Source: Phycisphaeraceae bacterium (GTDB taxonomy: Bacteria > Planctomycetota > Phycisphaerae > Phycisphaerales > UBA1924). From it: 9,892 bases of DNA. Shown in pieces: positions 1 through 7,732 of the stretch. Under the pieces are notes generated by a model. It saw only the letters and a list, made by a program, of their open reading frames with translations. It was not told where the DNA came from and did not search any database. Positions within the stretch are counted from its first letter, which is position 1, and each line of letters begins with the position of its first letter. The stretch covers positions 1 through 9,892 of the forward strand of contig WUAK01000089.1 of assembly GCA_009827205.1 (NCBI GenBank). The letters are read 5' to 3'. The position numbers and the translations under genes are program-made.

Positions 1-66
1 CTCTAGCTTCTCGCGGGGCACCTGCCCTACAACCTTGAAAAACAACTGATCCACGAGGCGGTCCGT
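1..66 (+). pseudogene. 5' remnant of the kinase domain, interrupted by an in-frame TAG
   Basis: Read in the frame of the gene that follows, this stretch encodes a leucine, a TAG stop at 4-6, then LLAGHLPYNL and IHEAVRVIREVEP. The motif resembles the end of helix F and the helix F-G loop of bacterial Ser/Thr kinases, where the family commonly reads ELL(T/A)G.LPY. The stop falls where glutamate is expected, so a single GAG-to-TAG change would explain it. From position 7 the frame is open into the downstream gene. The rest of the kinase lies outside the window. Either the gene is broken here, or the base is a sequencing or assembly error near a contig end. Confidence 0.55.
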
Positions 67-2148
67 GTGATCCGTGAAGTAGAACCTGAGCACCTCTCAA
101 GTGTGAGTAGGGTGTACAAGGGTGATATCGAGACAATCGTCAGCAAAGCGCTCTCGAAGGAACGGACACGCCGATACCAGTCCGCATCCGAGTTCTCTGC
201 AGACATTCATCGCTATTTGACGAACCAACCGGTGCTTGCCCGACCAGCGAGCGCGTGGTACCAGGTCAGTAAGCTCGCGAAGCGCCACAAGATGACTGCG
301 GTTGGGATATCGATCGCCTCCGCTGGAGTCGTGCTCGGCCTCGGAGTCGCTATATGGCAGCTCAACCGCGCCCTCACCGCAGAAGCAGACCTTCAGGATA
401 AGAATACACAGCTTGCTACTTCTCTAGAAAACGAAGAGAAACAGCGTAAGCGCGCAGAGGATGTGCTCGAGAAGCTGCGTTCATTCACTGGGATGCTCGG
501 TGATTTCGAAGAGGCTATCCGTAGGCTAGAAGGCGCCACAAGTGCAAGGCGTGTGCTTGCCGAGAACTCTCTCGCGGTGCTTCGAGAACTCGCCGAAGCG
601 GGCGAGACATTCCCCTGGATCCGCGAAGATATCGCCAAGGCCAGCTTGTCCATGGGCGAGATCTCTCTAGTTGGCTCAGAAACGCTGCCAATCGCGGAGT
701 CCTCATTCCAGATGGGAAGCGATTTGTACGAAGCGCTCCTCACCGAGCAGCCCGACCAACTTGAATACAAGCTTGGCGGCATCCGTGCAAAGCTAGGACT
801 CAGCGCTGTCATGCTCCGCAAGGGAAGCACCCAGGCCGCAGCTGCGCTGTCATCTGAAGCCGAGCTGGAGTGCGCTTTACTGATCCAGCAATACCCCGGC
901 GCACAATCACCGCTCGAAGTCAGGTTTCTTGTGCTGATCCAACGCAGCTCGGTCCTCCGCTATCAAGCGAGATTTACCGATGCTCTTGCCGGCTACCAAG
1001 AAGCAAAGGAACTCGCCCGATCTCTTTCCGAGAGCGATCTGGAAGCCAAGGACGCGTTTGTGCGAGCCGCCAGGGGTGAAGCAGTCGTGCTTGATGATCT
1101 CGGCAGATCTGATGAAGCTGGTGAAGCATATGCCGAAGCGCTTGAAACGAGTCGATCGTTTGTAGCCTCCTATCCACGAGATGCTATTGGCAAACATCGC
1201 CTCATCGAGTTGCTGTACTTTGTCGCAGAAAGGCAGGAACAGTCAGGCATGGATGCCGAAGCGCTAGTGCTCCACCAGGAGCGTTTGTCGCTCGCGACTA
1301 ACCTAGCTGATGCCGATCAAGATAATGAGGCAGCACTGGTAGCCGTGGTCACATCTCATGACGCGATCTCGCACGCACAACTCGAGCTTGGACAGACGGA
1401 GCTTGCTGAGCGCAGCGCCCAGTCGTTTCTGGCAGCAGCGAGACTCATGGCTGATGAGGACCCGACCGACCTTATTAAACACCGTAGAGTGGCGCTTGCG
1501 GAGGAGTTGCTCGGAGATATCAGCAGAGAACCCATCGTGCAAGCCGCGCGTGATCTTGCCAATGACGAGGCTCCCGATGCAGCACGAGTCCTGGAAGTTA
1601 CGGACCAACTCAACATCGCGCTCACGAAATACGCGTCCGCATACTCAACCATCGAATGGCTGGAAACAATGGACAGCGACTCGGTCGAGTTCGCAAGAGA
1701 CGCTGTACGAGTCCAGGTCAAGCTAGCCCGAACCTACGAATTACTGGGGCGACTCGAAGCAGCGGGCAACCCCGCCGATGAAGCCGAGAGAGCTTATCTG
1801 GTGTCTGTGAGCAAGTACGAGAAGCTCGATCAGCTCAACGCGCTGACGAACCCTGAGCGAGACCTTTGGGCAAGGACTCTCCGGAACCTTGGCACTGGCG
1901 CACTGAACCGAGGCGAGGGAGCACTGGCAGCACAGAGGTTCGAAGAAGCCGACGCGATTTACCCACGCGCGAGAGCCGACATCATCGCTCGAAAGGCAGC
2001 GGCATATGACCTCGCTGGCGAAAACCAGAAAGCCCGGGAGCTGGCCTCACAAGTTCTTGAGATGCTCGAAGCCAACCCGGATACTCGCCGGGGAGATTGG
2101 CTACGCGAGCAGATGAACATGATCCTGACCCCTGAACCGTTGCCCTGA
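67..2148 (+). CDS. C-terminal part of a membrane Ser/Thr protein kinase with TPR-like repeats
   Basis: This is the tail of a PknB-like kinase. Residues 1-52 form the last kinase helices, with GDIETIVSKAL and ERTRRYQSASEF matching the usual subdomain X-XI region, including the conserved arginine before YQSA. Residues about 53-75 are a basic juxtamembrane linker. Residues about 76-98 are one membrane helix, followed by a charged coiled coil at about 103-140. The remainder is alpha-helical with TPR-like units around 297-320, 334-370, 435-465, 546-590, 604-636 and 640-671, probably outside the membrane and used for protein contacts. The ATP-binding loop, HRD and DFG motifs are absent from the window. 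The GTG at 67 is only the first start codon after the stop at 4-6; homology continues upstream of it, so it is probably not the natural start. If translated from here, the product could not be an active kinase. The gene ends 25 bases before hutH and may be cotranscribed with it. Confidence 0.8.
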   Translation: MIREVEPEHLSSVSRVYKGDIETIVSKALSKERTRRYQSASEFSADIHRYLTNQPVLARPASAWYQVSKLAKRHKMTAVGISIASAGVVLGLGVAIWQLNRALTAEADLQDKNTQLATSLENEEKQRKRAEDVLEKLRSFTGMLGDFEEAIRRLEGATSARRVLAENSLAVLRELAEAGETFPWIREDIAKASLSMGEISLVGSETLPIAESSFQMGSDLYEALLTEQPDQLEYKLGGIRAKLGLSAVMLRKGSTQAAAALSSEAELECALLIQQYPGAQSPLEVRFLVLIQRSSVLRYQARFTDALAGYQEAKELARSLSESDLEAKDAFVRAARGEAVVLDDLGRSDEAGEAYAEALETSRSFVASYPRDAIGKHRLIELLYFVAERQEQSGMDAEALVLHQERLSLATNLADADQDNEAALVAVVTSHDAISHAQLELGQTELAERSAQSFLAAARLMADEDPTDLIKHRRVALAEELLGDISREPIVQAARDLANDEAPDAARVLEVTDQLNIALTKYASAYSTIEWLETMDSDSVEFARDAVRVQVKLARTYELLGRLEAAGNPADEAERAYLVSVSKYEKLDQLNALTNPERDLWARTLRNLGTGALNRGEGALAAQRFEEADAIYPRARADIIARKAAAYDLAGENQKARELASQVLEMLEANPDTRRGDWLREQMNMILTPEPLP

Positions 2149-2173
2149 GTTGTTGAGCGGCAGAGACTAGTGC

Positions 2174-3697
2174 ATGCAGAACACTGTCATACTCGACGGC
2201 TCCCCGCTCACGATCGAAGAAGTAGTATCGGTTGCAAGGCATAACGCCCGCGTTGTGCTCTCGGATAGTTCACGCGATTCAATTCAAGCCTCGAGAGTTC
2301 ATCTGGAGTCGATCGAATCCGATGGTCTCCCGCATTACGGCGTGAACACGGGCTTCGGATCTCTTGCGAGACATCGTGTTGATAATGACAAGCTCACACA
2401 ACTCCAGGTCAATCTGATCCGCTCACACGCGGCAGGGATCGGAGAGCCTCTGCAAATCGAAACAGTGAGAGCGATGATGCTTATCCTCTCCGCATCTCTT
2501 TCACGCGGCCTCAGCGGTGTGCGCGTCAAGCTCGTAGAGACAATCCTCTCTCTGCTCAATGCAGATGTCACCCCGGTTGTCCCATCACTCGGCTCAGTCG
2601 GCGCATCTGGGGATCTCGCTCCGCTCGCGCACCTCGCGCTCGCACTCATCGGTGAGGGTGAGGTGTTCGATCAAGGCACACGCAAACCGACTCGAGAAGT
2701 GCTCGAGGCACATTCGATCGAGCCCATCCAGCTTCATTCGAAGGAGGGGCTTGCGCTCATCAACGGCACACACCTGATGGCTTCGCAAGCCTCTCTGGCC
2801 CTAGCCGATACGGAAAGGCTGCTGAGGGCCGCGTTTATCGCGGGAGCGATGTCGATCGATGGCTGCAAGGCTTCTGATAGCTTTCTCAACGAGCACGTCG
2901 CGACAGCGCGCAAACACACCGGCATCTCAGAAGCAGCAGCCACACTCCGAGGTTTCCTGGATCGGAGCGAGATCCTCCCATCGCACAGAGAGAACGACCC
3001 GCGTGTGCAAGACCCGTACTCGCTGCGTTGTCAGGCACCGGTACTGGGTGCTGCGCTCGGAGCGATTGAGTATGTTCGCAGTTCACTCGCTGAAGAGCTC
3101 GGGGCGGTTACCGACAACCCGCTCGTGATCGCAAATGGCGAAGAACCGGAGTTGGTATCAGCGGGCAATTTCCACGGCATGCCGATCGCGCTCCCACTCG
3201 ATCATCTCGCGGTAGCTATCTCGCACGTCGCGGGAATGTCTGAGAGACGCACCTTCTACATGCTCTCAGGACACGATCCTGAATCGGGGCTGAGCCCATA
3301 CCTCGCGACCCGCCCAGGTCTGACCTCGGGGCTCATGATTGTGCAGTACACGGCAGCCGCGTGCTGCAACGAGATCATCGGGCTCTGCACCCCGTCCACG
3401 CCCGCGAATGTCTCGACAAGCGCCGGGATCGAAGATTACAACTCGTTTGGTCCGCGCGCTGCAGCCAAGGCTCGCCGGGCGATTGAGCTTGCCCGGCACG
3501 TCGTAGCGATCGAACTCCTCTGTGCGAGCGAAGCCATCGAGCACCATCGACCACTCAAAACTGGCAGCAAGCTTGAAATGGCGCACGCTTCGATACGGAG
3601 CCGGGTGGAAAGACTCGAAGACGACAGACCACCGGCTCCGGATATCGAGGCTCTCGATCAACTGATCCAGCAAGACGGATTCGCGGATCTCTTCTGA
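2174..3697 (+). CDS. hutH: Histidine ammonia-lyase (histidase)
   Basis: This cytoplasmic enzyme removes ammonia from L-histidine to give trans-urocanate, the first step of histidine degradation. The 507-residue length is typical. Residues Ala144-Ser145-Gly146, in GSVGASGDLAPLAHLAL, form the self-cyclising MIO electrophile. Other expected family motifs are HYGVNTGFG (Tyr56), RSHAAGIG (His85, the histidase/TAL-type histidine), NGTH (Asn198), QDPYSLRCQ (Tyr282, Arg285), GNFHG and SERR. Oddities: the usual histidase segment NQEDHVSMG reads GIEDYNSFG (Glu420 kept, His replaced by Tyr), CQPQ reads CQAP, and FHGEP reads FHGMP. A phenylalanine or tyrosine ammonia-lyase is therefore possible, but the nearby hutU and the retained glutamate favour histidase. 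The ATG at 2174 gives the normal N-terminus; only a weak purine-rich stretch precedes it. The gene follows the kinase tail by 25 bases and ends five bases from the convergent gene, leaving no room for a terminator between them. Confidence 0.88.
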   Translation: MQNTVILDGSPLTIEEVVSVARHNARVVLSDSSRDSIQASRVHLESIESDGLPHYGVNTGFGSLARHRVDNDKLTQLQVNLIRSHAAGIGEPLQIETVRAMMLILSASLSRGLSGVRVKLVETILSLLNADVTPVVPSLGSVGASGDLAPLAHLALALIGEGEVFDQGTRKPTREVLEAHSIEPIQLHSKEGLALINGTHLMASQASLALADTERLLRAAFIAGAMSIDGCKASDSFLNEHVATARKHTGISEAAATLRGFLDRSEILPSHRENDPRVQDPYSLRCQAPVLGAALGAIEYVRSSLAEELGAVTDNPLVIANGEEPELVSAGNFHGMPIALPLDHLAVAISHVAGMSERRTFYMLSGHDPESGLSPYLATRPGLTSGLMIVQYTAAACCNEIIGLCTPSTPANVSTSAGIEDYNSFGPRAAAKARRAIELARHVVAIELLCASEAIEHHRPLKTGSKLEMAHASIRSRVERLEDDRPPAPDIEALDQLIQQDGFADLF

Positions 3698-3702
3698 ACT
3701 GA

Positions 3703-5826
3703 TCAATCGAGCATGAAATCCTCACGAGCACCCTCGTTCTGAGGCTCGTCGAGCAGTTCATCCAACTCCCAGTAAGAGACAACATCAACGTGATTGTCAG
3801 CGAATCCAACGTTGACGATATCTTCTCCGTTAACGTACATCGCACGGTCAATCGCAACGATCACACTCGCCTTGTAAGAGTACATCTCGCGACCGGGCAG
3901 TGTTGTTCGCATGACAATATCACCCCGGCCGTCATACGACGGTCCGAACGGGGACACAAGCATTTCATGCGTGATATACCCCTCGTCAACAAGTGCGTCG
4001 TACGAAGGCGGAACTTCACCGTTGTTCACATCGCCATAGAGCACAATTGCCTGACCTAAGCCACGAACTTGCGTAGCACTCTTAAGCTGCTTTGCCGACG
4101 CCCGGGCATTGCCCAGAGCCGGGAGAAGGACGCCGGCTTGCATTGCGGCTGCCGCAGCGACGCCTCTGATCCCGCCCATCTGGGTCGAGAACTCGGCAAC
4201 TTCAACGAGAACAGAGCCATCCATGCGCATCATTGCGACGTAGTCATCACCGTCCCAGTACTCGACGGCGCCCATCGGCTGGATACCCGAAGTGAACTCC
4301 TGGTAACCGGGCATGAGCATCCCGGCGTCACGAGAAGGATCACTCGGCGAACGTACGGCATTGGCCAGCGCGGAAGTCATGAAATTCGAGGTGCTGTAGC
4401 CCTGACGAGCAAACCACTCAGTATCACTGAACGAGACCGTGCTCACGCCTGCTTCGGGCGAGATACCCGCCATCGCAGACTTGAACACTGGACTATCCGA
4501 GACTGAAGACCCATCGGTGTTTATCTGATCAAGTGCAGCAACGATGCCGACCGGCGATGCGGCGAGTACCAGACTATCACCAGCGATCGACCATGACGGC
4601 TCGAACGGGAGCGGGATACCTGGTGTCGTGAACGAGAACACCTCATGTCCTGCAGCTTCCCAGGAACGGACTCGAACATACCCGCGGGCTTGCTCATCTA
4701 ATACTTCGTTAAGCTGATTACGCAACTCTTCGTGCGTGCTTGCGAGCCTCTCGGCGTCCTCGAGTTCGCAGATCATCACAGCGGAGGTAAGACCACCCCC
4801 GCCCGTTGACAGCGATTGGTAGTACGTGATTCTGGGTCCAAGGTTTTCTAGTACATCACCTCGCACATCGAACCCGAGGGCATCCTCAAGCTCACCAAAC
4901 GGGTCTTCGCCTTCGGCCTCAGCGAGCTGGTCAACGATGCTGAGCAAGAATTCAAGGGAAAATGGGACAATGTACAGTGTCGTCGCATCGACTGGTACAT
5001 CGGCGTATTGATCACCTGTGATCGTGACATCTGGATCCATCCCCAACTTGGTCAGCCAGTCCTTGCCGCTATGAGTACGGCTCGTGATGTATTGGTATGT
5101 GGCATCATTGCCGTAAGCAAAATCAACCAACGGTGCTTCGTCGATCACCCAACGATACTGCTCAATGAGCTCAGCAAGATCCGGTTCTTCTTCTGAGATG
5201 ATCTGCGCGATGAATTGGCCAAGTTTCTGCAGATGGATCTGCCCGGACATGATGGAACTGGATCCTGCTGGCAGGTCGTACATCAGCGGATCGGTCGCCG
5301 CGTGGGTTTCTGTTCCGAGTGTGATCGACATTGTCGATCCATCGTTCACCGTATCGATTCTGGCCCGGCCGATCGGGGTTGAGAGGTAGGTGCCCTGGTC
5401 GTCTTCATCGATTGGCCCGCCGGTTTCACGCATGACCTCGGTCATGATGTCGGTGAAGTCCTCTCCTGACATGCCGTGAGGTGTTGCAGCCAATGCAAGC
5501 GCCAACCCTGGTGCCTGGTTGGTCTGGGTGAGTTGCAGACCGGTCGAGCCGCTGAGCCATGACCACGCCAACTCGATCAATGCTCTTGCTTCCTCAGGCC
5601 CCTCAGTCTCCTCAGGGATCTCAGCAAGCCGCTCACCGAGCATCATGACGGCTTCGTACGCGGCTGCGTCCTTTGCGTGAGGCTCGATGTCCGCGATGCC
5701 TCCGAAGCGAAGATCGACCACAACGTCGTCGCCGTCTTCTTGTGCGAGAGCCGAGAGAGGCGCGGTAGCCGCAAGGCCTGCGAACGAGGCGACCAATGCG
5801 AATTTGCGAGTTCTGCTGCGAGTCAT
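3703..5826 (-). CDS. Exported protein of unknown function with an internal prepilin-like segment
   Basis: I do not recognise this 707-residue protein as a named family. It begins with a clear Sec signal peptide: basic MTRSRTRK, a hydrophobic core to about residue 24, and probable cleavage after SALA at residue 28. The mature protein is acidic. Residues about 35-545 alternate helical stretches with strand-like segments, in the general style of large secreted planctomycete proteins, and show no catalytic motif I can name. Residues about 553-690 differ: a hydrophobic helix running into VLLPALGNARASAKQLKSA, then GLGQAIVLYGDVNNGEVPPS, and near the end VGFADNHVDVVS. These resemble the helix, body and closing GFADGHV motif of planctomycete prepilin-like (GspG/DUF1559-type) proteins, but here they are internal. 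GGAG lies nine bases before the ATG and supports the start. The gene is convergent with hutH and divergent from hutU, so it is transcribed alone. It has no evident link to histidine degradation. Confidence 0.75.
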   Translation of the reverse strand: MTRSRTRKFALVASFAGLAATAPLSALAQEDGDDVVVDLRFGGIADIEPHAKDAAAYEAVMMLGERLAEIPEETEGPEEARALIELAWSWLSGSTGLQLTQTNQAPGLALALAATPHGMSGEDFTDIMTEVMRETGGPIDEDDQGTYLSTPIGRARIDTVNDGSTMSITLGTETHAATDPLMYDLPAGSSSIMSGQIHLQKLGQFIAQIISEEEPDLAELIEQYRWVIDEAPLVDFAYGNDATYQYITSRTHSGKDWLTKLGMDPDVTITGDQYADVPVDATTLYIVPFSLEFLLSIVDQLAEAEGEDPFGELEDALGFDVRGDVLENLGPRITYYQSLSTGGGGLTSAVMICELEDAERLASTHEELRNQLNEVLDEQARGYVRVRSWEAAGHEVFSFTTPGIPLPFEPSWSIAGDSLVLAASPVGIVAALDQINTDGSSVSDSPVFKSAMAGISPEAGVSTVSFSDTEWFARQGYSTSNFMTSALANAVRSPSDPSRDAGMLMPGYQEFTSGIQPMGAVEYWDGDDYVAMMRMDGSVLVEVAEFSTQMGGIRGVAAAAAMQAGVLLPALGNARASAKQLKSATQVRGLGQAIVLYGDVNNGEVPPSYDALVDEGYITHEMLVSPFGPSYDGRGDIVMRTTLPGREMYSYKASVIVAIDRAMYVNGEDIVNVGFADNHVDVVSYWELDELLDEPQNEGAREDFMLD

Positions 5827-5835
5827 GACAGGCGT

Positions 5836-5839
5836 CTCC
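5836..5839 (-). promoter_or_regulatory. Ribosome binding site of the exported-protein gene
   Basis: The minus strand reads GGAG nine bases before the ATG at 5826-5824. It is one of only two convincing Shine-Dalgarno sites in the window and supports this ATG, which also begins a proper signal peptide. Confidence 0.55.
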
Positions 5840-5847
5840 GTGTCTTG

Positions 5848-5867
5848 GTACAGGGATTTCCCCCTAC
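5848..5867. promoter_or_regulatory. Imperfect dyad, possible operator
   Basis: GTACAGGGATTTCCCCCTAC is an inverted repeat in which 7 of 10 base pairs match, with a core GGGA-TT-TCCC. It lies just downstream of the proposed -10 box of the minus-strand gene and 21 bases before its start codon, a place where a bound repressor would block transcription. A dyad this short can arise by chance, and no regulator gene is present to pair it with. Confidence 0.25.
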
Positions 5868-5946
5868 GATAGTCTCACCGCGCGGCCCCATGTGCAAGAC
5901 ACCAGTTTGAGCGGCAAATCCGAGCCCTGCATAGTGTTTACCGGTT

Positions 5947-5950
5947 GGAG
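5947..5950 (+). promoter_or_regulatory. Ribosome binding site of hutU
   Basis: GGAG lies eight bases before the ATG at 5959. It supports this start, which also places the RAPRG...LTCK urocanase N-terminal motif about 20 residues into the protein. Confidence 0.6.
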
Positions 5951-5958
5951 ACAGGCAC

Positions 5959-7707
5959 ATGACAACGACACAATCGGCAACCGCACTCGATTTCACGGCT
6001 GGAGCCAGGGCAGTCCGGGCCCCTCGTGGAAGCCAGCTCACCTGCAAGACCTGGCAGGCTGAGGCCGCGATGCGGATGCTCATGAACAATCTCGATCCTG
6101 AGGTCGCCGAGCACCCCGACGCTTTGGTCGTATACGGCGGCCGCGGCCGTGCAGCTCGGTCATGGGCTGCGTTCGATTCAATTGTTGAAACACTCAAAAG
6201 ACTGGACACCGACGAGACACTTCTCGTCCAATCGGGCAAGCCTGTGGGCGTCGTGCGCACCCACCCCGATTCACCCCGCGTGCTTATCGCCAACAGCAAC
6301 ATCGTCCCCCACTGGGCCACCCAGGATCAGTTCGACGAGTACGAAGCCAAGGGGCTGATGATCTTCGGACAGATGACCGCCGGTTCGTGGATCTACATCG
6401 GCACCCAGGGCATCCTGCAGGGCACGTATGAGACATTCGCCGAGTGCGGCAGGATGGACTTCGGATGCTCTCTCAAGGGCAAGCTCTGCGTCACAGGCGG
6501 TTGCGGGGGCATGGGCGGTGCGCAGCCGCTCGCTGTCACGCTCGCCGAGGGGACTTGTCTCATTGCGGATGTTGATCTTTCAAGGCTTGAGCGACGCAGA
6601 GACGACCGATACCTCGACGAGATCGTCGACGGCCTGGACGCCGCGATTGATCGGGCTGTTGATCTCGCGGCACGCGGTGAAGCGGTTTCTGTTGGCGTGC
6701 ACGCCAATGCAGTAGAACTGCTTGAGAGAATGCTCGAACGCGACATCACACCAGATGTGCTCACCGACCAGACCTCAGCACACGATCCGCTGCAGGGATA
6801 TGTGCCAGTCGAGTACACCTTCGAGCAAGCCGCCGAGGAACGCGTCCGCGACGCGAAGGCCTACCAGAAGCTCAGCATCGAGTCGATGACAAGGCATGTG
6901 CGCGCGATGGTGGAGCTCCAGAAACGGGGCGCGGTCGCGTTCGACTACGGCAACAACATCCGCCAGCGGGCGCTCGACAACGGATTCGATGACGCTTTCG
7001 CGTTCCCTGGGTTTGTGCCCGCGTACATCAGGGAGCAGTTCTGCGTCGGGCGCGGCCCGTTCCGCTGGGTCGCTCTATCGGGTGACCCGGTTGATATCTA
7101 CAAGACCGACAAAGCGCTTCTCGATCTATTTCCGAAAGATGCGGGCCCTTACGGCGAGCGGCTGCACCGCTGGATCCTCGGTTGTCATAAGAACCCGCAA
7201 GCCCTCCTCGCCGGCAACTTCGAGAAGTGCGAACCAAGATTCGGCTGGCAGGGGCTGCCCTCGCGCATCTGCTGGTTCGGGCTGGGTGAACGCGACAAAG
7301 CAGGCTTGAAGTTCAACGAGATGGTCGCCTCAGGCGAACTCTCGGCGCCGATCGTCATCGGACGCGACCACCTCGATTGCGGCTCGGTCGCAAGCCCGAA
7401 CCGCGAAACCGAGGGCATGCTCGACGGATCAGACGCGATCAGTGATTGGGCGCTCCTCAACGCGATGGTGAACGTTGCGTCTGGATCGAGTTGGGTCAGC
7501 CTCCACCACGGGGGCGGTGTCGGCATCGGTTTTAGCCAGCACGCAGGGCAGGTCATCGTCGCCGACGGAACCTCAGATTCCGCAACGCGTATCTCGCGGG
7601 TACTCGCGAACGACCCGATGATGGGTATTTTCCGACACGCCGACGCGGGGTACGAAACCGCGGCTTTGTGCGCCAAAGACCAAGACGTCGACATCCCGAT
7701 GCAATAG
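5959..7707 (+). CDS. hutU: Urocanate hydratase (urocanase)
   Basis: This cytoplasmic, NAD-dependent enzyme converts urocanate to 4-imidazolone-5-propanoate, the second step of histidine degradation. Family motifs run throughout: RAPRGSQLTCKTW near residue 20, EAAMRMLMNNLDPEVAEHP, VVYGGRGRAARSW, GQMTAGSWIYIGTQGI, the NAD-binding loop GGCGGMGGAQP at 180-190, RICWFGLGER with the expected catalytic Cys438, and SLHHGGGVGIGFSQHAG at 514-530. The 582 residues exceed the usual 550-560. Part of the excess is an apparent insertion of about 15 residues at 407-430 containing Cys409 and Cys424, just before the catalytic cysteine. The usual DHLDSGSV reads DHLDCGSV (Cys474). A GGAG site precedes the ATG. 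The gene is not contiguous with hutH: the exported-protein gene lies between them on the other strand. No hutI or hutG follows. Confidence 0.96.
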   Translation: MTTTQSATALDFTAGARAVRAPRGSQLTCKTWQAEAAMRMLMNNLDPEVAEHPDALVVYGGRGRAARSWAAFDSIVETLKRLDTDETLLVQSGKPVGVVRTHPDSPRVLIANSNIVPHWATQDQFDEYEAKGLMIFGQMTAGSWIYIGTQGILQGTYETFAECGRMDFGCSLKGKLCVTGGCGGMGGAQPLAVTLAEGTCLIADVDLSRLERRRDDRYLDEIVDGLDAAIDRAVDLAARGEAVSVGVHANAVELLERMLERDITPDVLTDQTSAHDPLQGYVPVEYTFEQAAEERVRDAKAYQKLSIESMTRHVRAMVELQKRGAVAFDYGNNIRQRALDNGFDDAFAFPGFVPAYIREQFCVGRGPFRWVALSGDPVDIYKTDKALLDLFPKDAGPYGERLHRWILGCHKNPQALLAGNFEKCEPRFGWQGLPSRICWFGLGERDKAGLKFNEMVASGELSAPIVIGRDHLDCGSVASPNRETEGMLDGSDAISDWALLNAMVNVASGSSWVSLHHGGGVGIGFSQHAGQVIVADGTSDSATRISRVLANDPMMGIFRHADAGYETAALCAKDQDVDIPMQ

Positions 7708-7719
7708 CCGGTTCTCTGG

Positions 7720-7725
7720 TACGCT
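7720..7725 (+). promoter_or_regulatory. Possible -10 box for a leaderless transcript of the GHL10 gene
   Basis: TACGCT fits the TANNNT pattern and ends seven bases before the ATG at 7733, the spacing that would put transcription start at or next to the start codon. No Shine-Dalgarno sequence precedes this gene, which agrees with leaderless translation. No convincing -35 box is seen, and readthrough from hutU, 25 bases upstream, is an equally simple explanation. Confidence 0.25.
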
Positions 7726-7732
7726 CCGCGCA

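Larger units (their letters stand above)
5827..5958. promoter_or_regulatory. Divergent intergenic region upstream of hutU and the exported-protein gene
   Basis: These 132 bases must hold the promoters of both flanking genes, because nothing is transcribed into either gene from its own side. Weak sigma70-like elements can be proposed. For hutU, TTGAGC at 5907-5912 and TAGTGT at 5932-5937 are separated by 19 bases. For the minus-strand gene, TTGCAC at 5897-5892 and TATCGT at 5871-5866 are separated by 20 bases. Both spacings exceed the optimum of 17, so the individual boxes are uncertain even though the region is almost certainly a promoter region. Confidence 0.5.

Noticed and set aside
393..830. 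Open frame of 145 codons on the minus strand inside the kinase tail
   Set aside because: It is serine- and arginine-rich low-complexity translation antisense to a well-supported gene and has no recognisable motif or ribosome site.
2174..3697. Phenylalanine or tyrosine ammonia-lyase instead of histidase
   Set aside because: The retained glutamate (Glu420), the SHAAG histidine and a urocanase gene nearby favour histidase; kept as an open question in the findings because of the altered segment.
3698..3702. Intrinsic terminator between hutH and the convergent gene
   Set aside because: Only five bases separate the stop codons, and I saw no GC-rich stem followed by a T run in the flanking coding ends.
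4069..4506. Open frame of 145 codons on the plus strand opposite the exported-protein gene
   Set aside because: It lies entirely within the coding region of the 707-residue protein, whose signal peptide, ribosome site and conserved C-terminal motifs fix the real strand; the plus-strand product looks like random translation.
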